Of a stretch of 64,000 nt of DNA, positions 1-9,490 are shown one piece after another. Under the pieces are notes generated by a model. The model searched no databases and was not told where the DNA came from. It saw only the letters and a list, made by a program, of their open reading frames with translations. Where the stretch lies: NCBI GenBank assembly GCA_004322535.1, contig SCUZ01000103.1, positions 1 through 64,000 on the forward strand, written 5' to 3'. Within the stretch, counting starts at the first letter, position 1, and every line of letters starts with the position of its first letter. Source of the stretch: Rugosibacter sp. Its GTDB lineage: Bacteria; Pseudomonadota; Gammaproteobacteria; Burkholderiales; Rhodocyclaceae. The translations under genes and the position numbers were made by a program.

Positions 1-1
1 G

Positions 2-757
2 GTGCTTGAAGAAGGTCTGATCTGGCGCCGTAATCGCCTGCCGACCATCAGCGTACGCGGCGATATTCGCGGGGAAGTTGAAGCTCCTACCGTGTCATCG
101 GCCATCAATCCGCAACTGGATGCCATTCGCGCAAAATTACCGCCCGGCTTTCGCATCGAGATGGGTGGCTCGATTGAGGAGTCGGTCAAAGCCGAGAAAT
201 CGATTGCTGCGGGGGTTCCATTGATGCTAGTGGTTGTGTTCACGCTTTTGATGGTGCAGCTGAACAGCATTAGCCGCAGCTTCATGGTAATTGCCATGGC
301 GCCATTGGGCATGATCGGTGTGGCCATGGGATTGATTATCTCTCGAGCACCATTTGGTTTTGTCGCCACAACCGGCGTGATTGCGCTCATGGGCATGATC
401 ATGCGCAATGCCGTGATTCTCGTCGACCAGATCAGGCAAGATGAAGATGCTGGTAAAGCGCCGTGGGAAGCCATTGTGGATTCCACCGTGCGCCGTTTGC
501 GGCCCATCATGCTCACCGGAGCGGCAGCAGTTCTGGCCATGATTCCGCTGGCATTTCAGGATTTCTGGGGGCCAATGGCCATTGCCATCATGGGTGGTCT
601 GCTCATTGCCACTTTCCTCACTTGCCTGTTCTTGCCGGCGCTCTACGCCGCTGTATTCCGGGTAGGCAAACCCGCCGTACCAACTTACCGTGAGCTCCTG
701 GATAGAACCGGCAGCCTCACGACTCCCGATACGATAAAATCAGACGATGGATATTAA
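2..757 (+). CDS. RND-family efflux transporter, C-terminal part
   Basis: This is the last 251 residues of an AcrB-type inner-membrane pump subunit; the rest lies upstream of the window. It holds a piece of the periplasmic porter domain (residues 1-65), then hydrophobic helices with the family pattern GxxxMNAVILVDQI-like at about 130-145 and the R-P-I-M-LT motif near 168-174. The final helices end about residue 220 and a polar tail follows. RND pumps export drugs, metals or organics using the proton gradient, with an adaptor and an outer-membrane channel; a TolC-type channel is encoded 1 kb downstream. The substrate cannot be told. The last 11 bp overlap pcm. Confidence 0.9.
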   Translation: MLEEGLIWRRNRLPTISVRGDIRGEVEAPTVSSAINPQLDAIRAKLPPGFRIEMGGSIEESVKAEKSIAAGVPLMLVVVFTLLMVQLNSISRSFMVIAMAPLGMIGVAMGLIISRAPFGFVATTGVIALMGMIMRNAVILVDQIRQDEDAGKAPWEAIVDSTVRRLRPIMLTGAAAVLAMIPLAFQDFWGPMAIAIMGGLLIATFLTCLFLPALYAAVFRVGKPAVPTYRELLDRTGSLTTPDTIKSDDGY

Positions 758-1397
758 TCAAGCCCGTTTCAATATGATCGAACAGCAATTGCGCCCCGCA
801 CGAATACTGGCTGCTGATGTGCTGACTTTATTCGCCGAGATAAAACGCGAAGACTTTGTGCCACCGGCTTATCGCCATCTGGCATTTGCCGCTACCGCAA
901 TTCCCCTGGGCCATGGCGCGCACATGCTCCCGCCGGAACTCGAAGCCCATGCCATGCAGACATTGGCCATGCGCCGTCACGAAAAGGTACTCGAGATCGG
1001 ATCCGGCTCAGGTTATATGGCAGCATTGCTGGGTGCACATGCGGACCATGTTTTGTCCTACGAAATTGAGCCAGCACTGGCAGATTCAGCACGCGTTAAT
1101 CTGGAACATGCCCGGGTGCGCAATGTCCAGGTGGTGACAGGAGATGGCTTGGTGGCACACCCAACTCGGGATCAGTTTCACGTCATTATGGTATCCGGTG
1201 CTGTTGCTGACGTGCCCAAAGTTTTGCTCGATCAATTAAAACCTGGTGGCCGACTGTTTGCAGTAACCGGCATGCGCCCTGCGCTGGAAGCCACATTGAT
1301 ACACCGAATCGGGGATCATTTTGAGCGTATCGCATTGTTTGAAACGGATGCCGACTTTCTTCGCGGGGCAGAACCCGTGCCATGTTTCGTTTTCTAA
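747..1397 (+). CDS. pcm: Protein-L-isoaspartate O-methyltransferase
   Basis: A 216-residue SAM-dependent methyltransferase that starts repair of isoaspartyl residues in aged proteins. The N-terminal part carries the family's substrate-recognition stretch, with RxDFVPxxYRHLAF at about 36-50. The SAM site is VLEIGSGSGYMAALL at about 80-94, followed by an acidic strand end (YEIEP) and a TGDG loop. The start overlaps the end of the RND gene by 11 bp, so the two are probably co-transcribed. In many proteobacteria pcm sits just before a rhodanese and tolC, as here. Length is normal for the short bacterial form. Confidence 0.92.
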   Translation: MDINQARFNMIEQQLRPARILAADVLTLFAEIKREDFVPPAYRHLAFAATAIPLGHGAHMLPPELEAHAMQTLAMRRHEKVLEIGSGSGYMAALLGAHADHVLSYEIEPALADSARVNLEHARVRNVQVVTGDGLVAHPTRDQFHVIMVSGAVADVPKVLLDQLKPGGRLFAVTGMRPALEATLIHRIGDHFERIALFETDADFLRGAEPVPCFVF

Positions 1398-1489
1398 AGC
1401 AACAATAGTTTCATCATCCCACGACTCGTGTTGATTAACGTTTGCATGAGCAACCGGGCAACTCATCAGATAAGCCGACTAGACAGACA

Positions 1490-1813
1490 ATGCATCAGAT
1501 AACCGCCTCCCAATTGCAAGAATGGCTAAGCAATAACACCCGCACGCCACCCGTATTGCTGGATGTGCGTGAGCCATGGGAATTTGCCACCTGCCGCATC
1601 CCGCAGGCGATCTCCATGCCCATGAGCACGCTGCCTGCACATTACTTAGAACTGGATCGCACAGCAGATATCGTCATGATTTGTCACCACGGCGCACGCA
1701 GCTTTCAATCCGGGCTGTTTCTTGAAAACGTAGGCTTTGGTGCCATTGTTAACCTGCAAGGCGGCGTAGCTGCCTGGGCACGCGATGTTGACCCTGCCAT
1801 GCCAACGTATTAA
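1490..1813 (+). CDS. Rhodanese-domain protein
   Basis: A single rhodanese domain of 107 residues. The active-site loop is CHHGARS, whose cysteine would carry a persulfide; the conserved LLDVREPWE entry motif is near the N-terminus. Such single-domain proteins (GlpE/PspE type) act in cytosolic sulfur transfer. I chose the ATG at 1490; an in-frame TTG at 1442 would add 16 polar residues not typical of the family. It lies between pcm and a tolC-type gene with 11 bp to the latter. The physiological sulfur donor is unknown. Confidence 0.85.
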   Translation: MHQITASQLQEWLSNNTRTPPVLLDVREPWEFATCRIPQAISMPMSTLPAHYLELDRTADIVMICHHGARSFQSGLFLENVGFGAIVNLQGGVAAWARDVDPAMPTY

Positions 1814-1824
1814 CGGAGTACCCC

Positions 1825-3165
1825 ATGAAAAAAATATTTTCTGCGTCTTCAGCGTCTTCCCTTTGTCTCATCGGCTGTTTATTTACCAGTGGGGCCGGGG
1901 CTGCTGATTTACTGTCGGCCTATCACGATGCGGTCACGTATGACGCACAGTTTGCTGCTGCGCGCGCGGCGCTGGATGCGGGACGCGAAAAGCTGCCGCA
2001 AGGCCGCTCGGGACTTCTGCCGACCATCGGCGTTACCGCCAATACTGCCTGGAATGATGACAGCCGCACGTCGCGCGCAAACGGCATCGAGACCAACACC
2101 AAATACAACAGCAATGGCTGGACAGCCAGCCTGTCACAGCCCTTGTTTCGCTGGCAGAACTGGGTAGCCTACACACAGTCGGAACTCGCCGTTGCACAAG
2201 CCGAAGCGCAATTTGGTGTGGCGCGGCAGGATCTGATCGTGCGCGTCACACAAGCCTATTTCGACGTGTTGCTGACGCAGGATGCGCTGGCTACGGCACA
2301 AGGGCAAAAGGCGGCAATTGCCGAGCAGCTGGAAGCGGCCAAACGCACTTTTGAAGTGGGTACCACAACCATTACCGATACCAACGAAGCCCAGTCACGT
2401 TATGACTTGATCATCGCGCAGGAACTCGCTGCGCAAAGCGATCTGGCCGTCAAGCAGGAGACACTGCGCATCGTCATCGGCAAAGAGTCCAGCAGTTTGA
2501 AAAACCTCAAGCCGGGCGTGGCGCTGCTGAGCCCACAACCGAATGACATCAATCAGTGGGTGGCCATGGCTGAAACCGGCAATCCGGGCGTACTGGCCTC
2601 ACAAGCTGCTTTTGAAATTGCCACCCGCGAGATTGAAAAACAGCGTGCCGGGCATTATCCGACGCTCGATCTGGTCGCCAGCCGCAACAAGAATGCGCAG
2701 GGCAGTAGTTCAATTCCTGGCTTCGGCGGCGCCGAGAGCGACAACAGCAGTATCGGCCTGCAACTCTCAATCCCTATCTACGCCGGTGGCGTGGTGGCCT
2801 CCAGAGACCGGGAAGCTGTCGCCCTCAAGGAAAAGGCTGCCGCTGATCTGGAAAACACGCGTCGCCAAGCTGCCCTTGGTGCCCGTCAGGCTTACCTGGG
2901 TGTGACTTCCGGACTGGCTCAGGTCCAGGCATTTGAAGCTGCGCTGATCTCGTCACAATCATCTCTCGATTCGAACAAACTGGGTTATGACGTGGGGGTG
3001 CGTATCAATATCGATGTGCTGAATGCGCAAAGTCAGCTATACGCCACGCAGCAAAGCTTGTCCAAAGCGCGGCTGGATACATTGCTTGCGCTGCTGCGTT
3101 TGAAGGCAGCTGCCGGTAGCCTGAAGGAAGAAGACGTACAGGCAATCAACGCACTGTTGAACTGA
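1825..3165 (+). CDS. TolC-family outer-membrane efflux channel
   Basis: A 446-residue outer-membrane factor with a signal peptide (MKKIF... to about residue 26, ending GAGA-AD). Two repeats of long coiled-coil helices follow the TolC pattern: the first half has AYFDVLLTQDAL near 150, the second AYLGVTSGLAQVQAFEAA near 355. The C-terminal stretch has the conserved GYDVGVRINIDVLNAQSQLY region. TolC proteins form trimeric exit ducts for RND and ABC pumps or type I secretion. A good ribosome site (GGAG) precedes the ATG. Its 3' end overlaps waaA on the other strand by 20 bp. Confidence 0.92.
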   Translation: MKKIFSASSASSLCLIGCLFTSGAGAADLLSAYHDAVTYDAQFAAARAALDAGREKLPQGRSGLLPTIGVTANTAWNDDSRTSRANGIETNTKYNSNGWTASLSQPLFRWQNWVAYTQSELAVAQAEAQFGVARQDLIVRVTQAYFDVLLTQDALATAQGQKAAIAEQLEAAKRTFEVGTTTITDTNEAQSRYDLIIAQELAAQSDLAVKQETLRIVIGKESSSLKNLKPGVALLSPQPNDINQWVAMAETGNPGVLASQAAFEIATREIEKQRAGHYPTLDLVASRNKNAQGSSSIPGFGGAESDNSSIGLQLSIPIYAGGVVASRDREAVALKEKAAADLENTRRQAALGARQAYLGVTSGLAQVQAFEAALISSQSSLDSNKLGYDVGVRINIDVLNAQSQLYATQQSLSKARLDTLLALLRLKAAAGSLKEEDVQAINALLN

Positions 3166-4504
3166 TTGACGAGCTGATCAGTTCCAGTGTGTGTGCGGTC
3201 GCACCGCGATGGCGCGCAGCGAACTCGCGGCCTGCCCGACTCATTTGCTCACGGTACGCAACATCTGTCAGCAACATGTCCATCTGGCGTACGAGATCAT
3301 CCGCATCGGTGATTGCATGGGCCGCACCACAGGCCAGAGCCTCGCGCGCGGCCTCGGCAAAATTGTAGGTGGATGGCCCGATCAACACCGGGGTGCCAAC
3401 AGCGCACGCCTCGATTAAATTCTGGCATCCGTAATCCTTCAAGCTGCCGCCGATAAATGCCACATCCACAGCGGCATACCAGGCAAACATTTCACCCATG
3501 CTGTCGCCCAGCAGCACGTGGGTTGTCGGTGCAATAGCCGACTCTTCACTGCGCCGCTGCAAACGCAAGCCTCGGTCAGTTACGAGCCGCGCCACCTCAT
3601 CAAAGCGCTGCGGATGTCGCGGCACGATGACCAATAGCGGAGAAACTGCCTTGTTCTGGCTATTCATCGCCGTATCACCAGCGCCGCCCGGAAGCGGACT
3701 CAAGACTTTCTTCGAATTCATTGCGGAATGCCATGCATCGAGAATCAACGCCTCTTCTCCCTCACGCGTGCTGGCGGCCAACCACACAGGGCGCGCGCCC
3801 ATGCGCGCACGAAACACCCGGCCTAGTTCCATCTGTTCAGGCGGCGTAGCAATATCAAATTTAATATTGCCTGTGACCGTAATTTTTTCCGCACCGAGCC
3901 TGGTCAAGCGTGCAGCATCATCCGCCGATTGCGCGCCAATCGCACTCAGCGACTGCAGCACTTGCCGCGTGAGATTCGGCCAGCGGCCATAACGCCGCGC
4001 CGACCGCGCCGACAACCGGGCGTTGAGCAAATATACCGGCACGCCGGCGGCACGGCATTCGGTGAGCAGGTTCGGCCATAGCTCGGTTTCCATGATCAGG
4101 CCGATCCGGGGTTGGTAATGGCACAAAAAGCGCCGCATTGCCCAGGGCGTATCGTAGGGAAGATAAAGGCGTTCCACCGTGTCGCCAAACAAGGCAACAG
4201 AAGCCGCACGCCCGGTCGGCGTCATGTGGGTAAACAAAACGCGATGATCAGGGTAACGAGCGCACAAGGCAGCAACCAGCGGCTGCGCGGCCCGCGTTTC
4301 GCCCACCGAGACGGCGTGCAGCCATATCGTGGGCGCGAGATACTGCTGGCTGGGTTTGCGCTGCGGGAAAAAACCCCAGCGCTCACCCCAGTGATGTAGA
4401 TATTCTTTCTGCCGTCTGGCACGCCAGAGCAAGTGGATAGCCGCCCACGGCAGCAGCGCCAGCACCGCCAAAGTGTAGATAAACCGCCGCAAGGTCATAG
4501 CCAT
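3146..4504 (-). CDS. waaA: 3-deoxy-D-manno-octulosonic acid (Kdo) transferase
   Basis: A 452-residue GT-B glycosyltransferase that adds Kdo to lipid A at the inner membrane. A membrane anchor spans about residues 5-27. The N-terminal domain has VGETRAAQPLV with its catalytic glutamate and METELWPNLL. The C-terminal domain has IVPRHPQRF and FIGGSLKDYGCQNLIEA. Between the domains, at about residues 260-290, there is an extra segment compared with E. coli WaaA. In it AMNS..SPL occurs twice around GGAGDT, and this is where a dispersed repeat copy sits (3668-3709). It overlaps waaC by 10 bp, so the two form an LPS core operon. Confidence 0.93.
   Translation of the reverse strand: MAMTLRRFIYTLAVLALLPWAAIHLLWRARRQKEYLHHWGERWGFFPQRKPSQQYLAPTIWLHAVSVGETRAAQPLVAALCARYPDHRVLFTHMTPTGRAASVALFGDTVERLYLPYDTPWAMRRFLCHYQPRIGLIMETELWPNLLTECRAAGVPVYLLNARLSARSARRYGRWPNLTRQVLQSLSAIGAQSADDAARLTRLGAEKITVTGNIKFDIATPPEQMELGRVFRARMGARPVWLAASTREGEEALILDAWHSAMNSKKVLSPLPGGAGDTAMNSQNKAVSPLLVIVPRHPQRFDEVARLVTDRGLRLQRRSEESAIAPTTHVLLGDSMGEMFAWYAAVDVAFIGGSLKDYGCQNLIEACAVGTPVLIGPSTYNFAEAAREALACGAAHAITDADDLVRQMDMLLTDVAYREQMSRAGREFAARHRGATAHTLELISSSISSTVR
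3668..3709 (-). repeat. Dispersed 24-bp motif, copy 1, split by 18 bp
   Basis: On the minus strand GACTTT-complement AAAGTC (3704-3709) and the rest of the motif (3668-3685) match the consensus exactly, but an 18-bp insert at 3686-3703 separates them. It lies inside waaA and is read as GGAGDTA, within a segment that looks inserted relative to E. coli WaaA. Confidence 0.7.
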
Positions 4505-5451
4505 GGCTGCGCTGCGGCCAACACTTCCGCCACGCTGGGCGGCGCGCCTTGCATGCCCAGATTGATGGCTGCATTGACATCTCCAGCCCCTGCCAAAACT
4601 CCTGTTGACTCAGGGTCAGAAGCACAAAACAAAGCCAGCGTGGGGCGCCCTACGGCAGCGGCCAGATGCGCCAATCCCGTATCCACGCCAACAACCAGCT
4701 GCGCAGCAGCGCAGTAGCTGGCCAGCTCACGCAAGGATAAGGGTGGCAGGGCAACTGCGCCCGGGATCAATTGCGCGAGCCGGATAGCCCGTGCGCGTTC
4801 AGTGCTATTGCCGCTGGGCAGCAAACAGATCAGCCCGCGCGCAGCCATAGCACAGCCCAGCGCCTGCCAATGGGCCTCAGGCCACAGCTTGTCCGCGCGC
4901 GAGGTGGCTGTTAGCAGCAGAGCCGTGTTGCGTGCAGTGGATGCTATCGGTACGGCTATGCCATAGTCAGGCGCTGACACATCGGATAGGGCATAACCGA
5001 GCGCAGCCGCAGCCAGCCTTCGGTTGCATCGTACCGCGTGCTGATCTTTGGCTACTGTGAAGGTAGCGTTATAAAGCAATGCGGCGACAGGCTCACGAGC
5101 TGAAACGGCCGCATAGCCTGCACGTCTCCCTCGTGCCAAACACGTCAGTAGTGCGCTTTTGAACAGGCCTTGTGTATCCACCACGACATCATAGTTTTCA
5201 CGCCGCAAGGCAGCATAAAACTCGCGCATCTCCTGCCAGGTGGCAGCCTTGAGTAAAGACTTTCGCCAGCGCCGTAGCGCAACCGGAATCACCATCCGCA
5301 CGCCGGGATGCAGCAAAGGAATATCGGCAAAATCTTCTTCTACCAGCCAATCAATCTGCGCGTCAGGAAAAGCATGGCGTACATCCGAAACCACGGGCAA
5401 ATTGTGAATAATATCCCCGAGGGATGAAGTTTTAACAAGAAGAATGCGCAT
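4495..5451 (-). CDS. waaC: Lipopolysaccharide heptosyltransferase I
   Basis: A 318-residue GT9 enzyme that adds the first L,D-heptose to Kdo2-lipid A in the cytosol. The start MRILLVKTSSLGDIIHNLP is diagnostic of WaaC: it has the acceptor-side loop and the conserved aspartate. Later GVDTGLAHLAAAVGRPTLALF matches the nucleotide-sugar binding region of heptosyltransferases. It overlaps waaA by 10 bp and is the first gene of this minus-strand pair. The divergent neighbour at 5557 is another LPS-type glycosyltransferase. Confidence 0.93.
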   Translation of the reverse strand: MRILLVKTSSLGDIIHNLPVVSDVRHAFPDAQIDWLVEEDFADIPLLHPGVRMVIPVALRRWRKSLLKAATWQEMREFYAALRRENYDVVVDTQGLFKSALLTCLARGRRAGYAAVSAREPVAALLYNATFTVAKDQHAVRCNRRLAAAALGYALSDVSAPDYGIAVPIASTARNTALLLTATSRADKLWPEAHWQALGCAMAARGLICLLPSGNSTERARAIRLAQLIPGAVALPPLSLRELASYCAAAQLVVGVDTGLAHLAAAVGRPTLALFCASDPESTGVLAGAGDVNAAINLGMQGAPPSVAEVLAAAQPWL

Positions 5452-5556
5452 CGACCGATTATACGTGGCGACCCTATGCCGTCATAAATAGCATTGGCAT
5501 GCTAAATTCAGCAGTCATTTTCAGTAATCTTAATGCAGCACTGCACAGACTTTTGC

Positions 5557-6372
5557 ATGGAAAAAATTCCCGTATCGGCGGTTCTGATCACCAAAAATGC
5601 TGCGCACTCGCTGGCCGCCTGCCTTGCCAGCGTAGCCTTTTGCGACGAGATTCTGCTTGTCGATTCGGGCAGCACGGATGATACAACCGCCATCGCACAA
5701 CGCTACGGCGCGCGGGTTATTCACACACCCTGGCGAGGATTTGGGCCACAAAAACAGTTTGCCGTTGAAGAAGCTGCACATGATTGGGTGCTTTGCATTG
5801 ATGCTGATGAGCGCGTCAGTGATCACTTACAACAAAGCCTAAAAGCCGCACTTGCTGACATATCCGCTGCATCATCAAAGCCGGCTTTTTACGCTTATCG
5901 CTTTGCCCGATGCAATCGCTTCATGGGTCGTTATCTACGCCATGGCGAAGGCTATCCGGACTGGAGTTTGCGCTTCTTTCACCGGCATCATGCGCAATGG
6001 TCTGCCGACGTGGTGCACGAAAAAGTATGCTTCACTGGTACTGCGGAAACAATGGTCGGCACACTCGCCGGCGACTTGCTCCACGACTCCGCAGAATCAC
6101 TGGAAAACTATCTGGACAAACAAAACCGCTATAGCACTCTGGCGGCCGACGCGGCGCTAGCCAAAGGCAAGCGTGCCAATGCGACGCACTTGCTGCTCTC
6201 ACCCCTGGTGCGGTTCATCAAGTTTTATTTTTTCCGGCGCGGCTTTCTTGACGGGCTGCCGGGCTTGGCGCATATCCTCATCGGCTGTGGCACCAGTTTT
6301 GCCAAGTACGCCAAAATGGCCGCCTTGCAACGCCAGGCGGCCAATCCAGCCCCGCCACCCGATACCCTGTAA
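5557..6372 (+). CDS. Family 2 glycosyltransferase, LPS core type (WaaE/KdtX-like)
   Basis: About 271 residues with a GT-A fold. The N-terminal strand is VSAVLITKNAA, then CDEILLVDSGSTDD (nucleotide-binding acidic residues) and the DxD-like CIDADERVSD at about 82-91. A basic, aromatic C-terminal part follows (FIKFYFFRRGFLDG), probably for membrane association. This pattern is shared by WaaE-type enzymes that add glucose to core heptose. I prefer the ATG at 5557 because homologues begin a few residues before IPVSAV; an ATG at 5533 is also in frame. It is divergent from waaC-waaA, which supports an LPS role. The exact sugar is not known. Confidence 0.82.
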   Translation: MEKIPVSAVLITKNAAHSLAACLASVAFCDEILLVDSGSTDDTTAIAQRYGARVIHTPWRGFGPQKQFAVEEAAHDWVLCIDADERVSDHLQQSLKAALADISAASSKPAFYAYRFARCNRFMGRYLRHGEGYPDWSLRFFHRHHAQWSADVVHEKVCFTGTAETMVGTLAGDLLHDSAESLENYLDKQNRYSTLAADAALAKGKRANATHLLLSPLVRFIKFYFFRRGFLDGLPGLAHILIGCGTSFAKYAKMAALQRQAANPAPPPDTL

Positions 6373-6397
6373 TGGTGGCAGCGCTGGTCACAAGAGG

Positions 6398-7069
6398 CTA
6401 GCTTGGCACGTAACGGCTACACAGTGCATCTAGCGATTGCGCGGCCAGCGCGTCTACCTCATCGTTTGTCGAAACAATAAACCCGGTATCACGCAGCAGG
6501 CCATCCGTCAGGCCGTAAATCCAGCCGTGCACCGTCAATGCCTGATCACGTGCCCAGCTGTCGCGCACTAGGGTCGTGCGCGCGACATTGATGGCTTGCT
6601 CCAACACATTCAGTTCGCACAGACATGCCCAGCGCTGATGCTCATCCGCAATGCTATCCAGCAACTCCTGATGTTTATCGCGCACATCCTGAATATGGCG
6701 CAACCAGTTGTCAGCCAGCCCAACCCGTGCATTCTCCAGCGCAGCGCGCACTCCACCGCACCCGAAATGTCCCACCACCATGATGTGCCGCACCTTTAGC
6801 ACATCAATCGCAAACTGAATCACCGATAGACAGTTCAGATCGGTATGCACCACCACGTTGGCAATATTGCGGTGGACGAACACCTCGCCCGGTAACAGGC
6901 CGGTGATTTCATTGGCCGGTACCCGCGAGTCTGAGCAGCCGATCCATAAATACTCCGGGGCTTGCAGGTGGGCCAGCCTGTCAAAAAAAGCAGGGTCCTC
7001 GGTACGCACGCGTTCGGCCCAGGCACGATTGGCCGTAAAAATTTTGTCCATCTTCTGTTCACTATTCAT
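6398..7069 (-). CDS. can: Beta-class carbonic anhydrase
   Basis: A 223-residue zinc enzyme that interconverts CO2 and bicarbonate in the cytosol. The ligands are visible: Cys and Asp-Arg in CSDSRVPANEI at about 43-53, and His and Cys in VGHFGCGGVRAAL near 99-111. Length and motifs fit the Can type (E. coli yadF). Its ATG overlaps the stop of the upstream AsmA-like gene by 4 bp (ATGA), so translation is probably coupled, though no functional link is obvious. Confidence 0.93.
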   Translation of the reverse strand: MNSEQKMDKIFTANRAWAERVRTEDPAFFDRLAHLQAPEYLWIGCSDSRVPANEITGLLPGEVFVHRNIANVVVHTDLNCLSVIQFAIDVLKVRHIMVVGHFGCGGVRAALENARVGLADNWLRHIQDVRDKHQELLDSIADEHQRWACLCELNVLEQAINVARTTLVRDSWARDQALTVHGWIYGLTDGLLRDTGFIVSTNDEVDALAAQSLDALCSRYVPS

Positions 7070-9429
7070 CGGCCAAAAAGTCCTTTTAGCTTGTCTTTCA
7101 ATTGATCGGCAGCTTTCTGCTGGATTTCCTGTTTTCTTTCATCGACTTTTTTCTGCAATTCCTGTTTTTTCTCGTCGATGCGCACCTGGACCTTTTCTTT
7201 GAGCAAATCACCGATCGCACTGGCAAACTCGATCTTCCACGTGATTGTATCCAACGGGCCCGTCACGCGAACAGGTACGGTCACACCCTTGACCTGATCC
7301 GCCTCCTTGCCATCCTGACCTGCGCTGGTATTCACCACACGGACCTTGGCCAGATAGTTAATCCGGTTATTGCCAATATCAATATCACCCGCGCCCGAGA
7401 GCCTTAAAAAAGGTGACTTTATGGCCAAATCTTCGTTATGCGCCACTCCGCCTGTTAGTCGAAAAGAAGCGCTGAATTCCGAAAAATCAGTTTTATCCGC
7501 TCCGCGTGAAACCTGGGTTACATCCTGCCTGGCTCCGAGCTTGGATTGAATGTCGCGCATGCTCTGCGCCAGATTGATGCCCTTGATGGCACCATCACGT
7601 AACACCAGTGAAGCGGAACCCGCCAGCGATTTTTTCAGCGCGGACACGCTTGCACCCTGACCCGTGACGTCCACTGTCACCATACCTTTGCCTGCAATCA
7701 AATCTTTATCGGCTAAATCTTTCAGGAGCGGGGTAATACTCACCCCCACCAATTTTTGCCGCACTGCCACGCCATTGGCGTTTGCGTTCACAGCGAGGCT
7801 ACCGCTCATCGACCCTTCATAAAGATTGGCCGAGAGTGGCGCAATATCCAGCCGACCATTAGCTGCCGTGAGTGTCGCATTGAGCCGGGAAAATTTGAGA
7901 TTTTTGACTTGCAGCGAACCGATGCGCGCAACGCCATGCAGGCTCAAGCCGCGCAGGGCTGAAAAATCCAGCGGAGCATCCCCTGCACTGGCCTGGCCGG
8001 CCGCGCCGGTGGAAGAGACTGCCACAGCAGGTCTTGGCGGAAAGTATTTATCCACGTTCAAACGATCAATGGTGAGCTCAAAACCCAAAGCCAGCGGTGA
8101 AAAATGTTCGATCTGCGACTCAAAAAAAACTTTTGACTCGTCAAATTGAGTAGCCAGGCGGATCGCGGCTCTTTGTTTTTTCACATCTACCTGAGCGCTG
8201 CCATTGAGCGGCAAGTTCACCTGCTTCATGGGCATGGCAGGATTTTTCATGTCCACTGTGCCTGCAATTTTTTGCAGCGTGACGGTTTGCGCTGTTATGT
8301 TAGCGCTCAAAGGCGACGCCAGATGAATCTTGAGTGCCGCAGCACCACTGGTTGAGTCAGCATCTAACACCATGCGGCTAACCTTGACATCGGTTAACGT
8401 GCCTTCCACGCCGGACAGCGCAATCTTCGCAGTGGTTTGGCGCCCACCCCCATTGAGCTTGGCGTTGAGACTGATGGTCTTGCCGGTCACCTTGCCTGGC
8501 GTCAAGGTGAGTTGCGGCGCGGCTAAATCAATATCAAATGCATTGCTGCCTTGCTTGCCCCGCGTGGTCAACGCAACATTGTCCACGGCCAAGGTTTGGC
8601 GCCCGCTGTCCACGGCAACATGAGCGGCTGAAAAGCTGAGGTCATCCAGGCGGGTTGTCTCGCCGGTTCTTCCATCGTGCTGGCTAAACTGCTTGTTTTT
8701 CAGATTCACTGTATCCACCACCAGCGTTTTTAATATGCTGTTTACCGCCACATGATCGGCAGAAAAAGACAGCCCGGCCAGCGCCATCGTGTTGCCTGTG
8801 TTTTCATCGCGCCGATTGAATTCCACATCCTTTAAGGTAACCGCGTCGACTGTCAATGTCTGCTTTTGGCCATCGGCTAACACCGGGCCGGTGGTGATAT
8901 TCAAGTTGGCCAGCGTGGTCGTGCTGCCTGCTTGCTCATCGCGCCATACCAAATGCGCATTGGTTAGCGCAATGCCTGATACATCAAGCTGCAGCACCGT
9001 ATCGCCAGCGCCGACTTTTTTGTCTTCTGGCTTGCCGCTGGAGAGATCCGCCATATTCAAACTGCCATCTTTTCTTTTCACCAGCATAGCGGTTAAACCG
9101 TCGGCCTTCAGATCATTCACCACCAGTTTCTTTGCTAATAAGGGCATGACTGCCACAGCAATACGCGCTGAATCCAGCGCAAGAAATTCGCGCGGGCTTG
9201 CCGGTTCAGACAGCGTGGTGCGACCAAGCTTGACGCCAACGTTCGGCCACAGCGAAAGCTGCACCGGGCCAGTGATGGTGAGTTCGCGCTGCGTCTTGGC
9301 AAAAACTGCACGGCTTAACTCCATCTTGATTTTTTCGCCATCGAACATGACGTAGAGCACGCCCGCAAGAATTGCCAGCAACAGCAATCCAATGCTGACA
9401 ACGATGCCCGCCAGTCGTATCATTTTCAT
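7066..9429 (-). CDS. AsmA-family membrane protein
   Basis: About 787 residues from the ATG at 9429 (MKMIRLAGIVVSIG), with one N-terminal transmembrane helix and a long periplasmic part. An AsmA-type N-terminal domain (TGPVQLSLWPNVGVKLG) is followed by beta-rich repeats. A conserved C-terminal AsmA region covers about 600-730 (DGAIKGINLAQSMRDI, LRLSGAGDIDI). The last 60 residues are a charged coiled coil rich in K, E and Q. AsmA proteins are bridge-like proteins linked to lipid transport and outer-membrane integrity. An in-frame start at 9468 exists but would precede the membrane helix with an atypical tail. It is followed by can with a 4-bp overlap. Confidence 0.88.
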   Translation of the reverse strand: MKMIRLAGIVVSIGLLLLAILAGVLYVMFDGEKIKMELSRAVFAKTQRELTITGPVQLSLWPNVGVKLGRTTLSEPASPREFLALDSARIAVAVMPLLAKKLVVNDLKADGLTAMLVKRKDGSLNMADLSSGKPEDKKVGAGDTVLQLDVSGIALTNAHLVWRDEQAGSTTTLANLNITTGPVLADGQKQTLTVDAVTLKDVEFNRRDENTGNTMALAGLSFSADHVAVNSILKTLVVDTVNLKNKQFSQHDGRTGETTRLDDLSFSAAHVAVDSGRQTLAVDNVALTTRGKQGSNAFDIDLAAPQLTLTPGKVTGKTISLNAKLNGGGRQTTAKIALSGVEGTLTDVKVSRMVLDADSTSGAAALKIHLASPLSANITAQTVTLQKIAGTVDMKNPAMPMKQVNLPLNGSAQVDVKKQRAAIRLATQFDESKVFFESQIEHFSPLALGFELTIDRLNVDKYFPPRPAVAVSSTGAAGQASAGDAPLDFSALRGLSLHGVARIGSLQVKNLKFSRLNATLTAANGRLDIAPLSANLYEGSMSGSLAVNANANGVAVRQKLVGVSITPLLKDLADKDLIAGKGMVTVDVTGQGASVSALKKSLAGSASLVLRDGAIKGINLAQSMRDIQSKLGARQDVTQVSRGADKTDFSEFSASFRLTGGVAHNEDLAIKSPFLRLSGAGDIDIGNNRINYLAKVRVVNTSAGQDGKEADQVKGVTVPVRVTGPLDTITWKIEFASAIGDLLKEKVQVRIDEKKQELQKKVDERKQEIQQKAADQLKDKLKGLFGR
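8995..9018 (-). repeat. Dispersed 24-bp motif, copy 2
   Basis: One mismatch to the consensus. It lies inside the AsmA-like gene and is read as KVGAGDTVL in a linker about residue 143. Confidence 0.75.
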
Positions 9430-9490
9430 CTGGTTCACCTCTACAGAAAAACAAGCTAACCTAGCCAACCAAACAACGAGGAGTCATTCC

